64,000 nt of DNA. Source: Prevotella sp. GTDB lineage: Bacteria; Bacteroidota; Bacteroidia; Bacteroidales; Bacteroidaceae. The position numbers and the translations under genes were made by a program. Below the pieces are notes generated by a model. The model saw nothing but the letters and a program-made list of their open reading frames with translations, searched no databases and was not told the origin of the DNA. Of the stretch, positions 32,738 to 41,572 are shown piece by piece. Each line of letters opens with the position of its first letter. Positions within the stretch are counted from its first letter, which is position 1. The DNA lies in NCBI GenBank assembly GCA_016291495.1, contig JAEEXI010000001.1, forward strand, positions 124,001-188,000. The letters run 5' to 3'.

Positions 32738-35700
32738 TTATTTGATTTGTTCTTTGAGTGTATGCTTTCCCTCACCAACGACTCTCGTCTCTCCACTGTA
32801 AGGGAGTCGGATGCTTGCTGACCGATGAGCAGGAATATCTATGTTCAGTACAAAGATGTTTCCTTCAAGATGCCAGTCGACCTTCATGTTATCCATCTGT
32901 CCTCGGCACCATGTAAGGTCACCGACGGGATGAGGTGCTATCGTGATTTGTTCGCCCTCGCACCAGATACCTAGGAAATAGGGAATGAGGAGGTTGTTCA
33001 GATGTCCCATCATGAAATGGTTCATGGAAGCGCCAAACTCTGGGTTCCATTGTTCCGTCAATGTGGTATATCCCAGTTTGATCTGATAACCGTAACCAGG
33101 AACTTTATAGTGGTTCAGCATCTTGTATAGCAATTCCTGCTGTCCGTTATGGATAAGGGCGTTGAACAAATAGCGATTGCCGACGTCCCCTGTTGTCAGA
33201 CGGTCTCCATGGGCATGAATGTTGTTAATTAATTGTTGTAACACAGCCTCTCGATCTCCTTCTGGTACGAGATCCATCTCAAGAGCAATCGCCTGAGCAC
33301 ACTGACTACCTGTTGCATATTGGTGAGTAGCGGGATGGTAGAACTCCTTGATGAATGCGGCCTTGATGCTGTCAGCCCGCGCTTCACCCATCAGACGGTT
33401 CCACCAATAATAATGAGCTGTTGAGACCAGTGCCATAGGCGTGTTTTGTGCAAACCCTGCACGTCCGGGGCCGTAGTCGTACCAGTCGCCCAGCCCTTGA
33501 CGGAGGATATAACAGGAGTCTTGTGTGGCAAGGTAATCCACATAACGTTTCATCTGTGGACGATAGCGGGTGACGAGTTTATCATCACCATAGCATGCTT
33601 GATAGAGGAAGGGCAGAGCGATGAAGGCTCCTCCCCATTCTGGTGACTCTAAGAACGGAGGTGCCCAAGAACCCTCGAAAATCACATAGTTAGGTGCTAT
33701 CTCTGGCAAGGCACCATTGGGGTATTGGGCATCAGCGATATTCTGCATGGTCTGTTCTATCATCGCCCGGCAGTCGTAATTCGCAATGAGTCCTTCTCCG
33801 TTCAACCAGTCTTGTTCCAGCCAACCCAGTTTCTCACGATGAGGACAGTCTGTCCATACAGACTGCCAGTTGGAGCGAATGGCACGATCTATCAAGCGGT
33901 AAGCACCATTAAAGAGTGGATTAGAACATTCAAAATCACCCGTCTTCTCTGCTGAATTATATACGAAGCATGATTCAATGTTTTTCAATACTTCAATATC
34001 ACCCTCTATTTGCAAGAAGCGATAACCATAGTATGAGAAGCGAGGATGCCATATTTCTAATTGTTTATTTTCCCCTTTTAGTGTATATGTATAATAATGT
34101 GGGCGACCTGTTTGTTTCTGATTGACCAGTCCTTCTTTGGTCAATGTCTCTCCAGGAGTAAGTTTCAGTTGTTGCCCTCGTTTCCCTTGGACAGTTATCT
34201 CAGGGAATCCCGCAAGGTTCTGTCCCATGTCGAGCAATAATACAGAGTCATTCCTGATGGTATCCTTCACAGCATAGCGCTCCATGATTTTTACGGGTTT
34301 GGCTATCTGCTGACGAAGTACACCCTTGGGCGCTTCCTGAATAACGACAGGGAACCATTCTTTAGGATGCTCTAAACGGGCATCATAGTCCTCACCACCA
34401 TAGATGCTGTTGAACGTGATAGGTGATAGTGCCCATTGCCATTGGTCGTCACTGACAATATCCTCGGTCTTCCCATTGAGATATTCTATATGCATACGGA
34501 ACAATAAGGTAGGAGGACCAAACGATATCTTCATTTTGGCATAGCGAAGTCCGTGTTCGTTGTAGAAACCGTTACCCAGCAATACTTGAATGGTCTGTGA
34601 AGGGAGGTCTGGGGGCTGAGACTTGAGAAAGGAGGTGACATCGTAGGTGTTGTAAAAGATACTCTTGTCATAATCGCTCCATAATGGTGCGAAGGAAGCG
34701 TCTCCCACTTTCCTGCCGTTGATGGTCAGCTCATAGAAACCTAGTCCAACAATAGAGACGGTAGCTTTCAATACTTTCTCCTCGAGGTGGAAATCTTTCC
34801 GCAGCAGGATACTTCGTTGGCTCAATGTATCTACTTTCTTCCATGCTTCTTTCACCAGCGGCTCTTTCAATTTAGCACCTGTGTAGTTGCGTCCTTGTGG
34901 CAAATGGGCGTCTTGACGGGTAATGGCACCAATCCACTGAGGCTTTATCTCGTCATCCATCTCATCAGAGTGATCAACACCATCTATGGAATAGGTAATC
35001 TTACCGTCTTTGATTTCTCCATCAACACAACGTTGCCCGGAGATATAAAGACGGAAGCGACAGTTCCAATCATGGGGCCATGCAGGAAAGAGAATAGGGT
35101 TGTGACCGAGGTCTTCTTGTAACAGCATCTCTTGTAGTCCAATCATACCAGCACCTCCTCTGTTGTGGTCAGGAGCCCAGTCGAAACCAGGATCCCAGAA
35201 GGCAGGGAAACGATAGGTACCATTGCTCAATTTCTCTGTATTCAGACGTATTGCCTCATCAGTCAGTCCTAAGCATGCTGCCCAGATGTTGTCTTGTTTC
35301 CAACCTTTCGTGCTGCGCATCTCCAAAGCATGCAAATCTTTAAAATAGGTATTGCGGGCAATATCAAGATGGGGTCTTCCCATACCGTATATGCGCCACG
35401 GGAAGACGGGATAGAGTTGAGGTGTCTCTGTGTTCTGTATGCGCTCCCAACTTTCAGCAGGGGCGATACAGGTGTCGCCGTCGATGACCTGCAGGGGAAT
35501 ATCGGGGATGATGCTCGTGTCGACGCCGATGTTGCCGAGACTATGCTTCAGTGCTTGTAGTGCAGCAATAGTGCTGGCTGGGTTACGTGCCATCTTATAG
35601 GTCTCGCAGCCAGAACCAGGATAGATCACGAGGTTAGGATAATGTTCTTTGAAGAAACGAAGGGGTTCCTCTACCAACTTACGGTATTTGTCCAGTGTGG

Positions 35701-37096
35701 AGTCTGGATGCCATGGCAACATGTCAAGATACATCTTCCCAAATTCCAAGGCTGTGTCCCATTCATATTCCAACCATTTATTCTTCTCAACTCCCCAATC
35801 GTCACCGTCCTTATGCTTGCCATATTCGGCAGGATTGGGTAGTCCGAAGTTCTCTATCTGCTCACTGAAGCAGGCACCTTCATGCCCCCAATGGTGTCGC
35901 GACCATTGGGTGGCGTTGGGTAACATTCGTAGATAGGTGTTGAGTTGAGGCTTTAATACCTCATAATCACCGCTTTTGAGCATTGGCCAATAAACGAGAC
36001 GTTGGTTTTGTGCCGTCATTGTACCACCTCCCCATTTGCGATAATCAGGGGTGAAGGTCATAGTAGAGTCCACATAGACAGGGTCAAAGGTGAAGAGTCC
36101 GCCATTGAATTTTGTGGGCCATTCTCCATAAGCATTACATCCGAGCATATAACGCATCAACTCATAGTTGCGGACCATCTGTGTAACCTCTGGAAGATTA
36201 CAGTCTGTTTCTATAAAGCTTCGTTGCCAGTACTCATGCCACCATTTCCGGCTTCTTTCCTTTGACTCGGCTGCATTGACAGACGTAGTAGGTCCTTTGC
36301 CTGTATACAACGAGATGGATACCAGGCTCTTTCTCATCTTTTTTTGGCGGAAATTCCAACTGCGATAGTCTGTAGAAGCATATTTCCCTTCAGTGATTCC
36401 TGTGTATGAGAAACCTTTTGCCTGCATGACTCCACCCATCTTCAAGTTGCCGATGGGGTTATAAAGCTTGTCCTTGATAGCATCCAGACGTTCACGACTA
36501 ACAGTGAAGTCGAACACTGTCTCTTTCCTGTTCTGGTGATAGAAAGAGAGCTGGTCTTTGGAGACATGGATACTGTCAGCAAACGTCATGCAATCCTTAG
36601 GTATTATCCACTTATAAGAACACTGCTGGCATTCTGCCTTTGTCACTGGACGATCCTGATATCGCCAACTTTCGTAACTCAAGGTAGCCTGTCTGGTGTG
36701 CTGCGATACGATCGCAGCATAGACAACAGGGGAATAGACATCCGCCCATATCCTTACCTTGATACCACCTCCTTTGACATAGACGGCTCCCTCATCAAGA
36801 CATAGCCGTTGTTCGAAGTCCTTGCCGTTGAAGGGATTATCGTCGAAATGAAGTCTCCAGCGTCCTGCCTTCAACAGCGTATTGTTCTCATCAAACCAAC
36901 CGCTCTGTGAGATATAGAAGAGCAAATCACCATTCTCCACCCAGACATTCATGCCAATGTCATGACCTCCACACGGCATCGACTCGCTAGAATTCTTACT
37001 AGGGGTCGTCCAGACATAGTCCTTGGGGATATAGTCGGCACCCTGGATGAGTGTCGACAGCGACAGGAGTAATGCAAGGATAAGACTTCTTGACAT
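32738..37096 (-). CDS. Fusion of a DUF5703/GH139-like glycosidase with a GH78 alpha-L-rhamnosidase
   Basis: 1452 aa with signal peptide (...LSTLIQGA). Residues about 22-700 show a DUF5703-type N-terminal sandwich (MPCGGHDIGMNVWVENGDLLFYISQSG) and an (alpha/alpha)6 barrel (NAYGEWPTKFNGGLFTFDP, ATQWSRHHWGHEG). Residues about 725-1452 are a full GH78 with sandwich domains, DCPHREKLGWLEQDW and GYTTLTEQWNP. I recall GH139 (2-O-methyl-alpha-L-fucosidase, BT0984) as a DUF5703-type protein encoded beside the GH106 BT0986. Here this gene is two genes away from the GH106, supporting that call. Methyl-fucose and alpha-rhamnose both occur on RG-II chain B, so the fusion may couple two steps on one chain. 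The GH78 half is firm; GH139 is inferred. The palindrome at 36699-36719 is in frame near the N-terminus. Confidence 0.78.
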   Translation of the reverse strand: MSRSLILALLLSLSTLIQGADYIPKDYVWTTPSKNSSESMPCGGHDIGMNVWVENGDLLFYISQSGWFDENNTLLKAGRWRLHFDDNPFNGKDFEQRLCLDEGAVYVKGGGIKVRIWADVYSPVVYAAIVSQHTRQATLSYESWRYQDRPVTKAECQQCSYKWIIPKDCMTFADSIHVSKDQLSFYHQNRKETVFDFTVSRERLDAIKDKLYNPIGNLKMGGVMQAKGFSYTGITEGKYASTDYRSWNFRQKKMRKSLVSISLYTGKGPTTSVNAAESKERSRKWWHEYWQRSFIETDCNLPEVTQMVRNYELMRYMLGCNAYGEWPTKFNGGLFTFDPVYVDSTMTFTPDYRKWGGGTMTAQNQRLVYWPMLKSGDYEVLKPQLNTYLRMLPNATQWSRHHWGHEGACFSEQIENFGLPNPAEYGKHKDGDDWGVEKNKWLEYEWDTALEFGKMYLDMLPWHPDSTLDKYRKLVEEPLRFFKEHYPNLVIYPGSGCETYKMARNPASTIAALQALKHSLGNIGVDTSIIPDIPLQVIDGDTCIAPAESWERIQNTETPQLYPVFPWRIYGMGRPHLDIARNTYFKDLHALEMRSTKGWKQDNIWAACLGLTDEAIRLNTEKLSNGTYRFPAFWDPGFDWAPDHNRGGAGMIGLQEMLLQEDLGHNPILFPAWPHDWNCRFRLYISGQRCVDGEIKDGKITYSIDGVDHSDEMDDEIKPQWIGAITRQDAHLPQGRNYTGAKLKEPLVKEAWKKVDTLSQRSILLRKDFHLEEKVLKATVSIVGLGFYELTINGRKVGDASFAPLWSDYDKSIFYNTYDVTSFLKSQPPDLPSQTIQVLLGNGFYNEHGLRYAKMKISFGPPTLLFRMHIEYLNGKTEDIVSDDQWQWALSPITFNSIYGGEDYDARLEHPKEWFPVVIQEAPKGVLRQQIAKPVKIMERYAVKDTIRNDSVLLLDMGQNLAGFPEITVQGKRGQQLKLTPGETLTKEGLVNQKQTGRPHYYTYTLKGENKQLEIWHPRFSYYGYRFLQIEGDIEVLKNIESCFVYNSAEKTGDFECSNPLFNGAYRLIDRAIRSNWQSVWTDCPHREKLGWLEQDWLNGEGLIANYDCRAMIEQTMQNIADAQYPNGALPEIAPNYVIFEGSWAPPFLESPEWGGAFIALPFLYQACYGDDKLVTRYRPQMKRYVDYLATQDSCYILRQGLGDWYDYGPGRAGFAQNTPMALVSTAHYYWWNRLMGEARADSIKAAFIKEFYHPATHQYATGSQCAQAIALEMDLVPEGDREAVLQQLINNIHAHGDRLTTGDVGNRYLFNALIHNGQQELLYKMLNHYKVPGYGYQIKLGYTTLTEQWNPEFGASMNHFMMGHLNNLLIPYFLGIWCEGEQITIAPHPVGDLTWCRGQMDNMKVDWHLEGNIFVLNIDIPAHRSASIRLPYSGETRVVGEGKHTLKEQIK
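36699..36719. repeat. Short palindrome TGCTGCGAT-acg-ATCGCAGCA inside the DUF5703-GH78 gene
   Basis: Perfect 9-bp arms with a 3-nt loop, read as AAIVSQH, a different phase from the GH31 copies. Confidence 0.85.
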
Positions 37097-37101
37097 AGTG
37101 A

Positions 37102-38505
37102 TTACCAGTTGTCAGTTCTGAATGAAGATACAGGAAGCCCGTCGTGCATCAGGTCGCCTTCTACCCAATCCTTGAAAGCATAGCGTACGGCAACGGGTTT
37201 TTTCACCTCGTCGCAAACCACATAGACGCGATTACGAGAAACCCAAACCTTCGTGGCAGGATAAAACTTCTTATCTGCGCCAGCCACCTCGAAATTCTTA
37301 GACGTAGTACCATGTTCGAAGTAAACCCATTCTTTGCTTCTGTCGAAAGAAACAACCGCTGTATCGTTCTTGAACTCAACCTCTTTGTAAGTGGCGAACT
37401 CTGGCAGGCCTTTTATGTCGTAAGTATTCGAAAGTGCGAGGATGGCGAGTCGCTCTCCTGCCTGACGCTTCTTTCTGGGGTGAATGCCATATTCCAAACC
37501 GGCATCCATGAGTACTGCCATACGGGCATTCGAAATCATCGACTCTGCTTTCAATTGCTGTTCACGCAGATACTGACTGTCTTTCCACTCGATGAGGGAG
37601 TAGTCATATGGGGCTATCTGACAGTAATAGAAGGGAAAGTCACCTTGTTTCCAATCATTGCGCCAGCCTTCTACCATTGTCTTCAACAGCTCAGCATAGA
37701 AATCATAGCGAGGCACATTATCTTCACCCTGATACCAGATAGCACCCTTGATAGCATAGCCGATAAGGGGCTTCAGCTGTCCAAAATATAAAGCGGTAGG
37801 GCAACGTTGCTGCAATTTTTTCATATCCTCTTCCGTCACATGCTGATTGACCTTGGGAAAAGCCTTCAGCCATTCTGGTGCCATCCACGCCTCACAAGCA
37901 GAACCGCCCCAGGAAGTGCAAATTAAACCTACAGGCACATCGAGCGTCTGACGTAGCGCACGACCAAAATAGTAAGCCGTAGCCGAGAAGTCACGAACGC
38001 TGGCACTATTGGCCTCGTTCCACAGACCTATTACATCCCATTCTGGTGTTAGCGATACATGACGCTTGACGGTAAATAGTCGCAAGTTGGCATCCTTGCA
38101 ACGTAACAGTTCTTCCGTCGTTCCCTCTACTGGCTGTTGCTTGAAACCTTTCATCTGCATCTCCATGTTCGACTGGCCGGAACATATCCAGACCTCTCCA
38201 ATGAGGATGTTGTTCAATTCAAGCATTTCACTACCGTCACTAAAAGCGATATAGTAAGGCCCCCCGGCTTTAGGGGTCTTTACCTTTACCTTGAAGTCAC
38301 CTTTGCTATCTGCCTTTGCAACATACTCCTCATTGTCCCATGAAGTAATAATGATGACATCTTTGTTGGCATCTGCCTTACCCCAGATATTACACTCTGA
38401 CTGTTGTTGCAGCACCATGTTGTCACTGAAGAACTGAGGCAATGTGACTTTGGCTTGAACGGTTATTCCTATCAGCGCAACGAGGGCGCAAATCAATTTT
38501 TTCAT
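37102..38505 (-). CDS. Sialate O-acetylesterase-like SGNH carbohydrate esterase
   Basis: 467 aa with signal peptide (MKKLICALVALIGITVQAK). A beta domain opens TLPQFFSDNMVLQQQSE, and the SASA/SGNH catalytic fold has the nucleophile block ICSGQSNMEM (Ser112 region), TSWGGSACEAW, IKGAIWYQGEDN and a C-terminal acid/base part around DAGLEYGIHPRKK (His). Such esterases strip O-acetyl groups from sugars. In RG-II, 2-O-methyl-fucose and aceric acid of chain B are acetylated, and the gene lies between GH106 and the DUF5703-GH78 fusion that should attack that chain. Spacings are 1 bp and 5 bp, so it is an internal operon member. Acetyl-xylan or sialate substrates are less likely from context. Confidence 0.82.
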   Translation of the reverse strand: MKKLICALVALIGITVQAKVTLPQFFSDNMVLQQQSECNIWGKADANKDVIIITSWDNEEYVAKADSKGDFKVKVKTPKAGGPYYIAFSDGSEMLELNNILIGEVWICSGQSNMEMQMKGFKQQPVEGTTEELLRCKDANLRLFTVKRHVSLTPEWDVIGLWNEANSASVRDFSATAYYFGRALRQTLDVPVGLICTSWGGSACEAWMAPEWLKAFPKVNQHVTEEDMKKLQQRCPTALYFGQLKPLIGYAIKGAIWYQGEDNVPRYDFYAELLKTMVEGWRNDWKQGDFPFYYCQIAPYDYSLIEWKDSQYLREQQLKAESMISNARMAVLMDAGLEYGIHPRKKRQAGERLAILALSNTYDIKGLPEFATYKEVEFKNDTAVVSFDRSKEWVYFEHGTTSKNFEVAGADKKFYPATKVWVSRNRVYVVCDEVKKPVAVRYAFKDWVEGDLMHDGLPVSSFRTDNW

Positions 38506-38506
38506 A

Positions 38507-41500
38507 TCATTGTTCTATTTTAAGTTCTGGTTGTTCGAGTAGTCCAGCAGGCAATAAACTATCGCCCTTGGTGCGATACTTGGCATTAGTCCATATTCCC
38601 TCGTAGGGAGCCTTGCCTTGGTCTGCGCCTCTTAAGGCATTATGCCACGTGTTCACCACCTCGATTTCTATCGTATTTTTACCTTTTTGTAAGGCACCTG
38701 TTATCTCCACCTCATAGGGAGCCGTCCAGGCAATACCGCAATCTTTTCCGTTAATCCAGACGTGGGCGATATCTTTCACGTTGGGGAATGATAGCCAAGC
38801 ACGTCTCTGAGGCACCTGGTCCTTCTTCAGCTTCCACGTCGTCGTATAGCGGACGTGACCGCTGAAGTATCGAATTTGGTCATCTTTATGCTGGCTCCAG
38901 TCGAAGAGCTGCTGGGTCTTGATGGTCAAGCCTGCCTCTCGGAAGAAGAGAGTCCAAGGCTCGCTATTTATTCCCAGCGTGGGAATGTTTTTTTCCCAGC
39001 GTGGGAATATTTTATTCCCAGCGTGGGAATATTCGCTCTGTCGGTAGCTCACAAACAGCGAGCCGTAAGCAGGCAATGTGATGGTCCCTTGATAGTCGTA
39101 CGATTCGTCCGTTAGGGGATTATAAACCACCGCTTTCCCGTTGTTCTGTCGGAAGACAGGTTTGAAGGTTTGTTCCTTGTCCGTCTGATTAGAGAGGAAG
39201 TAGATATCTTGTTCTTCACCAGTACGATGAGTATAGGCAATACCCTCAGGCAGTACAACATCAGGAACAATCTTGTCGAAAGAACTTTCCTTGTAGGGTT
39301 TATCGATGACGAACACTCCTTGTTGGCGCAGTTCCTCAATACGAGCTCTTGTTTCTGGGGAAACGCTGACCCATGTAGGGATGACAAGCACCTTATAGTT
39401 GAAGGGCTGATGGAGTAGGGCATCCTTATTCATCGAATCGTACTGATAGCCGTGCAGTGGATTGATCCAGTCTTTTAGGTCGAGGATTCCAGCTGAATGA
39501 CGCACGCCGACAGGCGATTCTTCCATAGGCTGTCCGATATTGGCCAGGCGTGCTTGTTCAGATGCGACACGCTCCGCACCAAACAAACCTGGTAACATGG
39601 GAACGAGACGGTCTGGTGTCAAAGCACGACAGGGTATCTCTTCACCCGTATATACGGCAATGTCCGCTACAGGCTTACCCTTCTGCAGGAGCGTCTGACA
39701 ACGGGTGATATATTCGACGAATGGTTTTGCTTCAGCAAACCACGTCTGGTCACGTTGGAAGAAGAGTCCAATACCGTCGAGTGTCATGCCCGGTTTTTTG
39801 TCGAGCCAAGGATTGTGGGTGTTCACGTGGAAGAAGAGACGGTTCATGCCCAAGGCGAAGTTACGGTCGAGGAGGGGCTTGATCATGGCAGGTGTCTCGT
39901 CCCACACGCCACGCACCTCTGTGAACCCCTCAGCCTGAACAATTTGTTTGCCATAGATATGGGCACCATGAATGGCATCCAACATGTCGGTAGGCTTGTC
40001 GTGGGTAGGAGAATTCAACCAGTATTCACCCATCGGCACGTCCACATATTTATAATGTTCCATGCCATCGCTGACCATCGTGGGGGCAACACTCTCCGAT
40101 GATAACTGTACACCATATTCCTTGGCTTTCTGTGCCACTGTCGTGAAGAACACTTCGTTCACCAGTTCATTGATAGTTGTGCGGATATCTCGTAGAATCT
40201 TCTCGCCATCCTTCATAGGCATTCCGGCATAGACAGGTAAGTAGGGGATAATGTCATAACCGCGACGACTCTCAAACTCCTTAGCAAAATTCTTGCTCCA
40301 GTTCTGGGATCCACACTCCCACGAGTCGACGTGCAGGTATTGGATGGCCTTGTGGTTGGGACGGTTCATAAAGAGACCGAACCAGTTGTTCACTTGTTTC
40401 TCTACTGCTTTTTGCGAAAACTTGTCGCACTCCAACCCCTTGGCACCACCAGCTGTGGCGTTGGTATGTCCGGTAGAGGTGTGTCCCATTCGCAGGATGC
40501 GCCACATACCTTTGGGCAAGTCTATTTCAACGAGGTCGCCAACCAATTCTCCACGAATCAAATCAGAAGGACGTAGGAAGTCATTGACAGACAAATCTTC
40601 TTTAGGAGTATTAGGAGTGATGCGCCACACATAACCAGCCTTACCCTCCCAATTGTCGATGAGGGGCCAACTGCCTAACTTGATGTTCTTCAGTCTGAGG
40701 ACGGGTTTCCACTTGGCAGCATCCAAATCCTCGGCACCAGGCTCTGTACCCTTTGGTGTCCACTCGAAACGGAAATACTTGGCGCGGGTAGGAGGAATAC
40801 TAAATGTTGTTTTGAAACCTGTGTTCTGCCAACCCTGACGGGGAGGGGTGAGTTGTTTGACATCATAGAAGACAATGCCGTCATCAGAGGCTCTCACCTT
40901 CAATCGCTGACACTGGATATTCGTGCCAGACGGCTCTATCTCAATGTTTCGTACCAATGTGGGCGAATCGAATTCGTATTGTATCCAACAAGGGGCATCA
41001 GCACAATAGACACCCTTTGCATTCACGGTTACTTCAGGGGAATAGGTGAGTCTCTCACCTCTCACCTCTAACCTCTCACCTCTGATAGGAATGGCATAAA
41101 CAGCAATGTCTTCGTAATAATTTTCGTAGTGTTGAGGCTTGGACATACGGAAATGGCGGAAGCCTTCACTCATGATGGTATCGCAGAAGACAATCTTCTG
41201 CATGGATTCCTCGGGTTTGATCCAAGGACCGCCAGCCAAGGCAAAACCGTCACAGATGTGTATACCCATTCCTAAACCAAGAGAATCAGCTTGTGCGAGA
41301 GCCAAGTCTACCATTTTCCAGAAGTTATCACTCAGTGCATCTGCCGTACCTTGGTATTCAGGACGTTCTACCGCCCCACGAATAGGCATCAGGTAACAAC
41401 CTCCCAGACCTACATCCTTCATAGCCTGCAGGTCGGCTTTGATGCCTTGCTCGGATACTGCACCATACATCCAGTACCAGAACGTCCAAGGCTTCGTAGT

Positions 41501-41572
41501 ATCTTCACCTCGAGATATAATCGCGAGACACAGGCCGAGGGTGAGGAGGATAGTTCGTTTTATTCGAAGCAT
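38507..41572 (-). CDS. GH106 alpha-L-rhamnosidase
   Basis: 1021 aa with signal peptide (MLRIKRTILLTLGLCLAIISRG). It has the GH106 opening PWTFWYWMYGAVSEQGIKADLQAMKDVGLGG, a barrel with WECGSQNWSKNFAKEFESRRGYD and the C-terminal galactose-binding-like sandwich (WINGKDCGIAWTAPYEVEITG). BT0986, the RG-II GH106, removes alpha-rhamnose from chain B, and the same role is likely here. It overlaps the upstream GH2 by 13 bp. Three kinds of repeat sit in frame: a ctctcac array (41052-41086, encoding RGERLEVRGERL), three 22-bp units with TTCCCAGCGTGGGAA (38971-39029, 22 codons) and a degenerate palindrome near the signal peptide (41509-41527). Confidence 0.88.
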   Translation of the reverse strand: MLRIKRTILLTLGLCLAIISRGEDTTKPWTFWYWMYGAVSEQGIKADLQAMKDVGLGGCYLMPIRGAVERPEYQGTADALSDNFWKMVDLALAQADSLGLGMGIHICDGFALAGGPWIKPEESMQKIVFCDTIMSEGFRHFRMSKPQHYENYYEDIAVYAIPIRGERLEVRGERLTYSPEVTVNAKGVYCADAPCWIQYEFDSPTLVRNIEIEPSGTNIQCQRLKVRASDDGIVFYDVKQLTPPRQGWQNTGFKTTFSIPPTRAKYFRFEWTPKGTEPGAEDLDAAKWKPVLRLKNIKLGSWPLIDNWEGKAGYVWRITPNTPKEDLSVNDFLRPSDLIRGELVGDLVEIDLPKGMWRILRMGHTSTGHTNATAGGAKGLECDKFSQKAVEKQVNNWFGLFMNRPNHKAIQYLHVDSWECGSQNWSKNFAKEFESRRGYDIIPYLPVYAGMPMKDGEKILRDIRTTINELVNEVFFTTVAQKAKEYGVQLSSESVAPTMVSDGMEHYKYVDVPMGEYWLNSPTHDKPTDMLDAIHGAHIYGKQIVQAEGFTEVRGVWDETPAMIKPLLDRNFALGMNRLFFHVNTHNPWLDKKPGMTLDGIGLFFQRDQTWFAEAKPFVEYITRCQTLLQKGKPVADIAVYTGEEIPCRALTPDRLVPMLPGLFGAERVASEQARLANIGQPMEESPVGVRHSAGILDLKDWINPLHGYQYDSMNKDALLHQPFNYKVLVIPTWVSVSPETRARIEELRQQGVFVIDKPYKESSFDKIVPDVVLPEGIAYTHRTGEEQDIYFLSNQTDKEQTFKPVFRQNNGKAVVYNPLTDESYDYQGTITLPAYGSLFVSYRQSEYSHAGNKIFPRWEKNIPTLGINSEPWTLFFREAGLTIKTQQLFDWSQHKDDQIRYFSGHVRYTTTWKLKKDQVPQRRAWLSFPNVKDIAHVWINGKDCGIAWTAPYEVEITGALQKGKNTIEIEVVNTWHNALRGADQGKAPYEGIWTNAKYRTKGDSLLPAGLLEQPELKIEQ
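38971..39029. repeat. Three copies of TTCCCAGCGTGGGAA at 22-bp period inside GH106
   Basis: Copies at 38971-38985, 38993-39007 and 39015-39029. Each is an inverted repeat TTCCCA-gcg-TGGGAA. Three 22-bp units total 66 bp, so the insertion is a whole number of codons (SHAGNKIFPRWEKNIPTLGI region). Confidence 0.92.
41052..41086. repeat. In-frame period-7 array (ctctcac/ctctaac) in GH106
   Basis: ctctcac, ctctcac, ctctaac, ctctcac, ctctgat encode RGERLEVRGERL on the minus strand, nearly identical to the peptide encoded by the array at 12007. Confidence 0.9.
41509..41527. repeat. Degenerate palindrome CTCGAGAT-ata-ATCGCGAG in GH106
   Basis: 8-bp arms with one mismatch and a 3-nt loop, near the GH106 signal peptide (AIISRGE). 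Confidence 0.55.

Noticed and set aside
1669-41086. Heptamer arrays as possible frameshift or pseudogene markers
   Set aside because: All affected genes remain open over full family length with catalytic motifs on both sides of the arrays.
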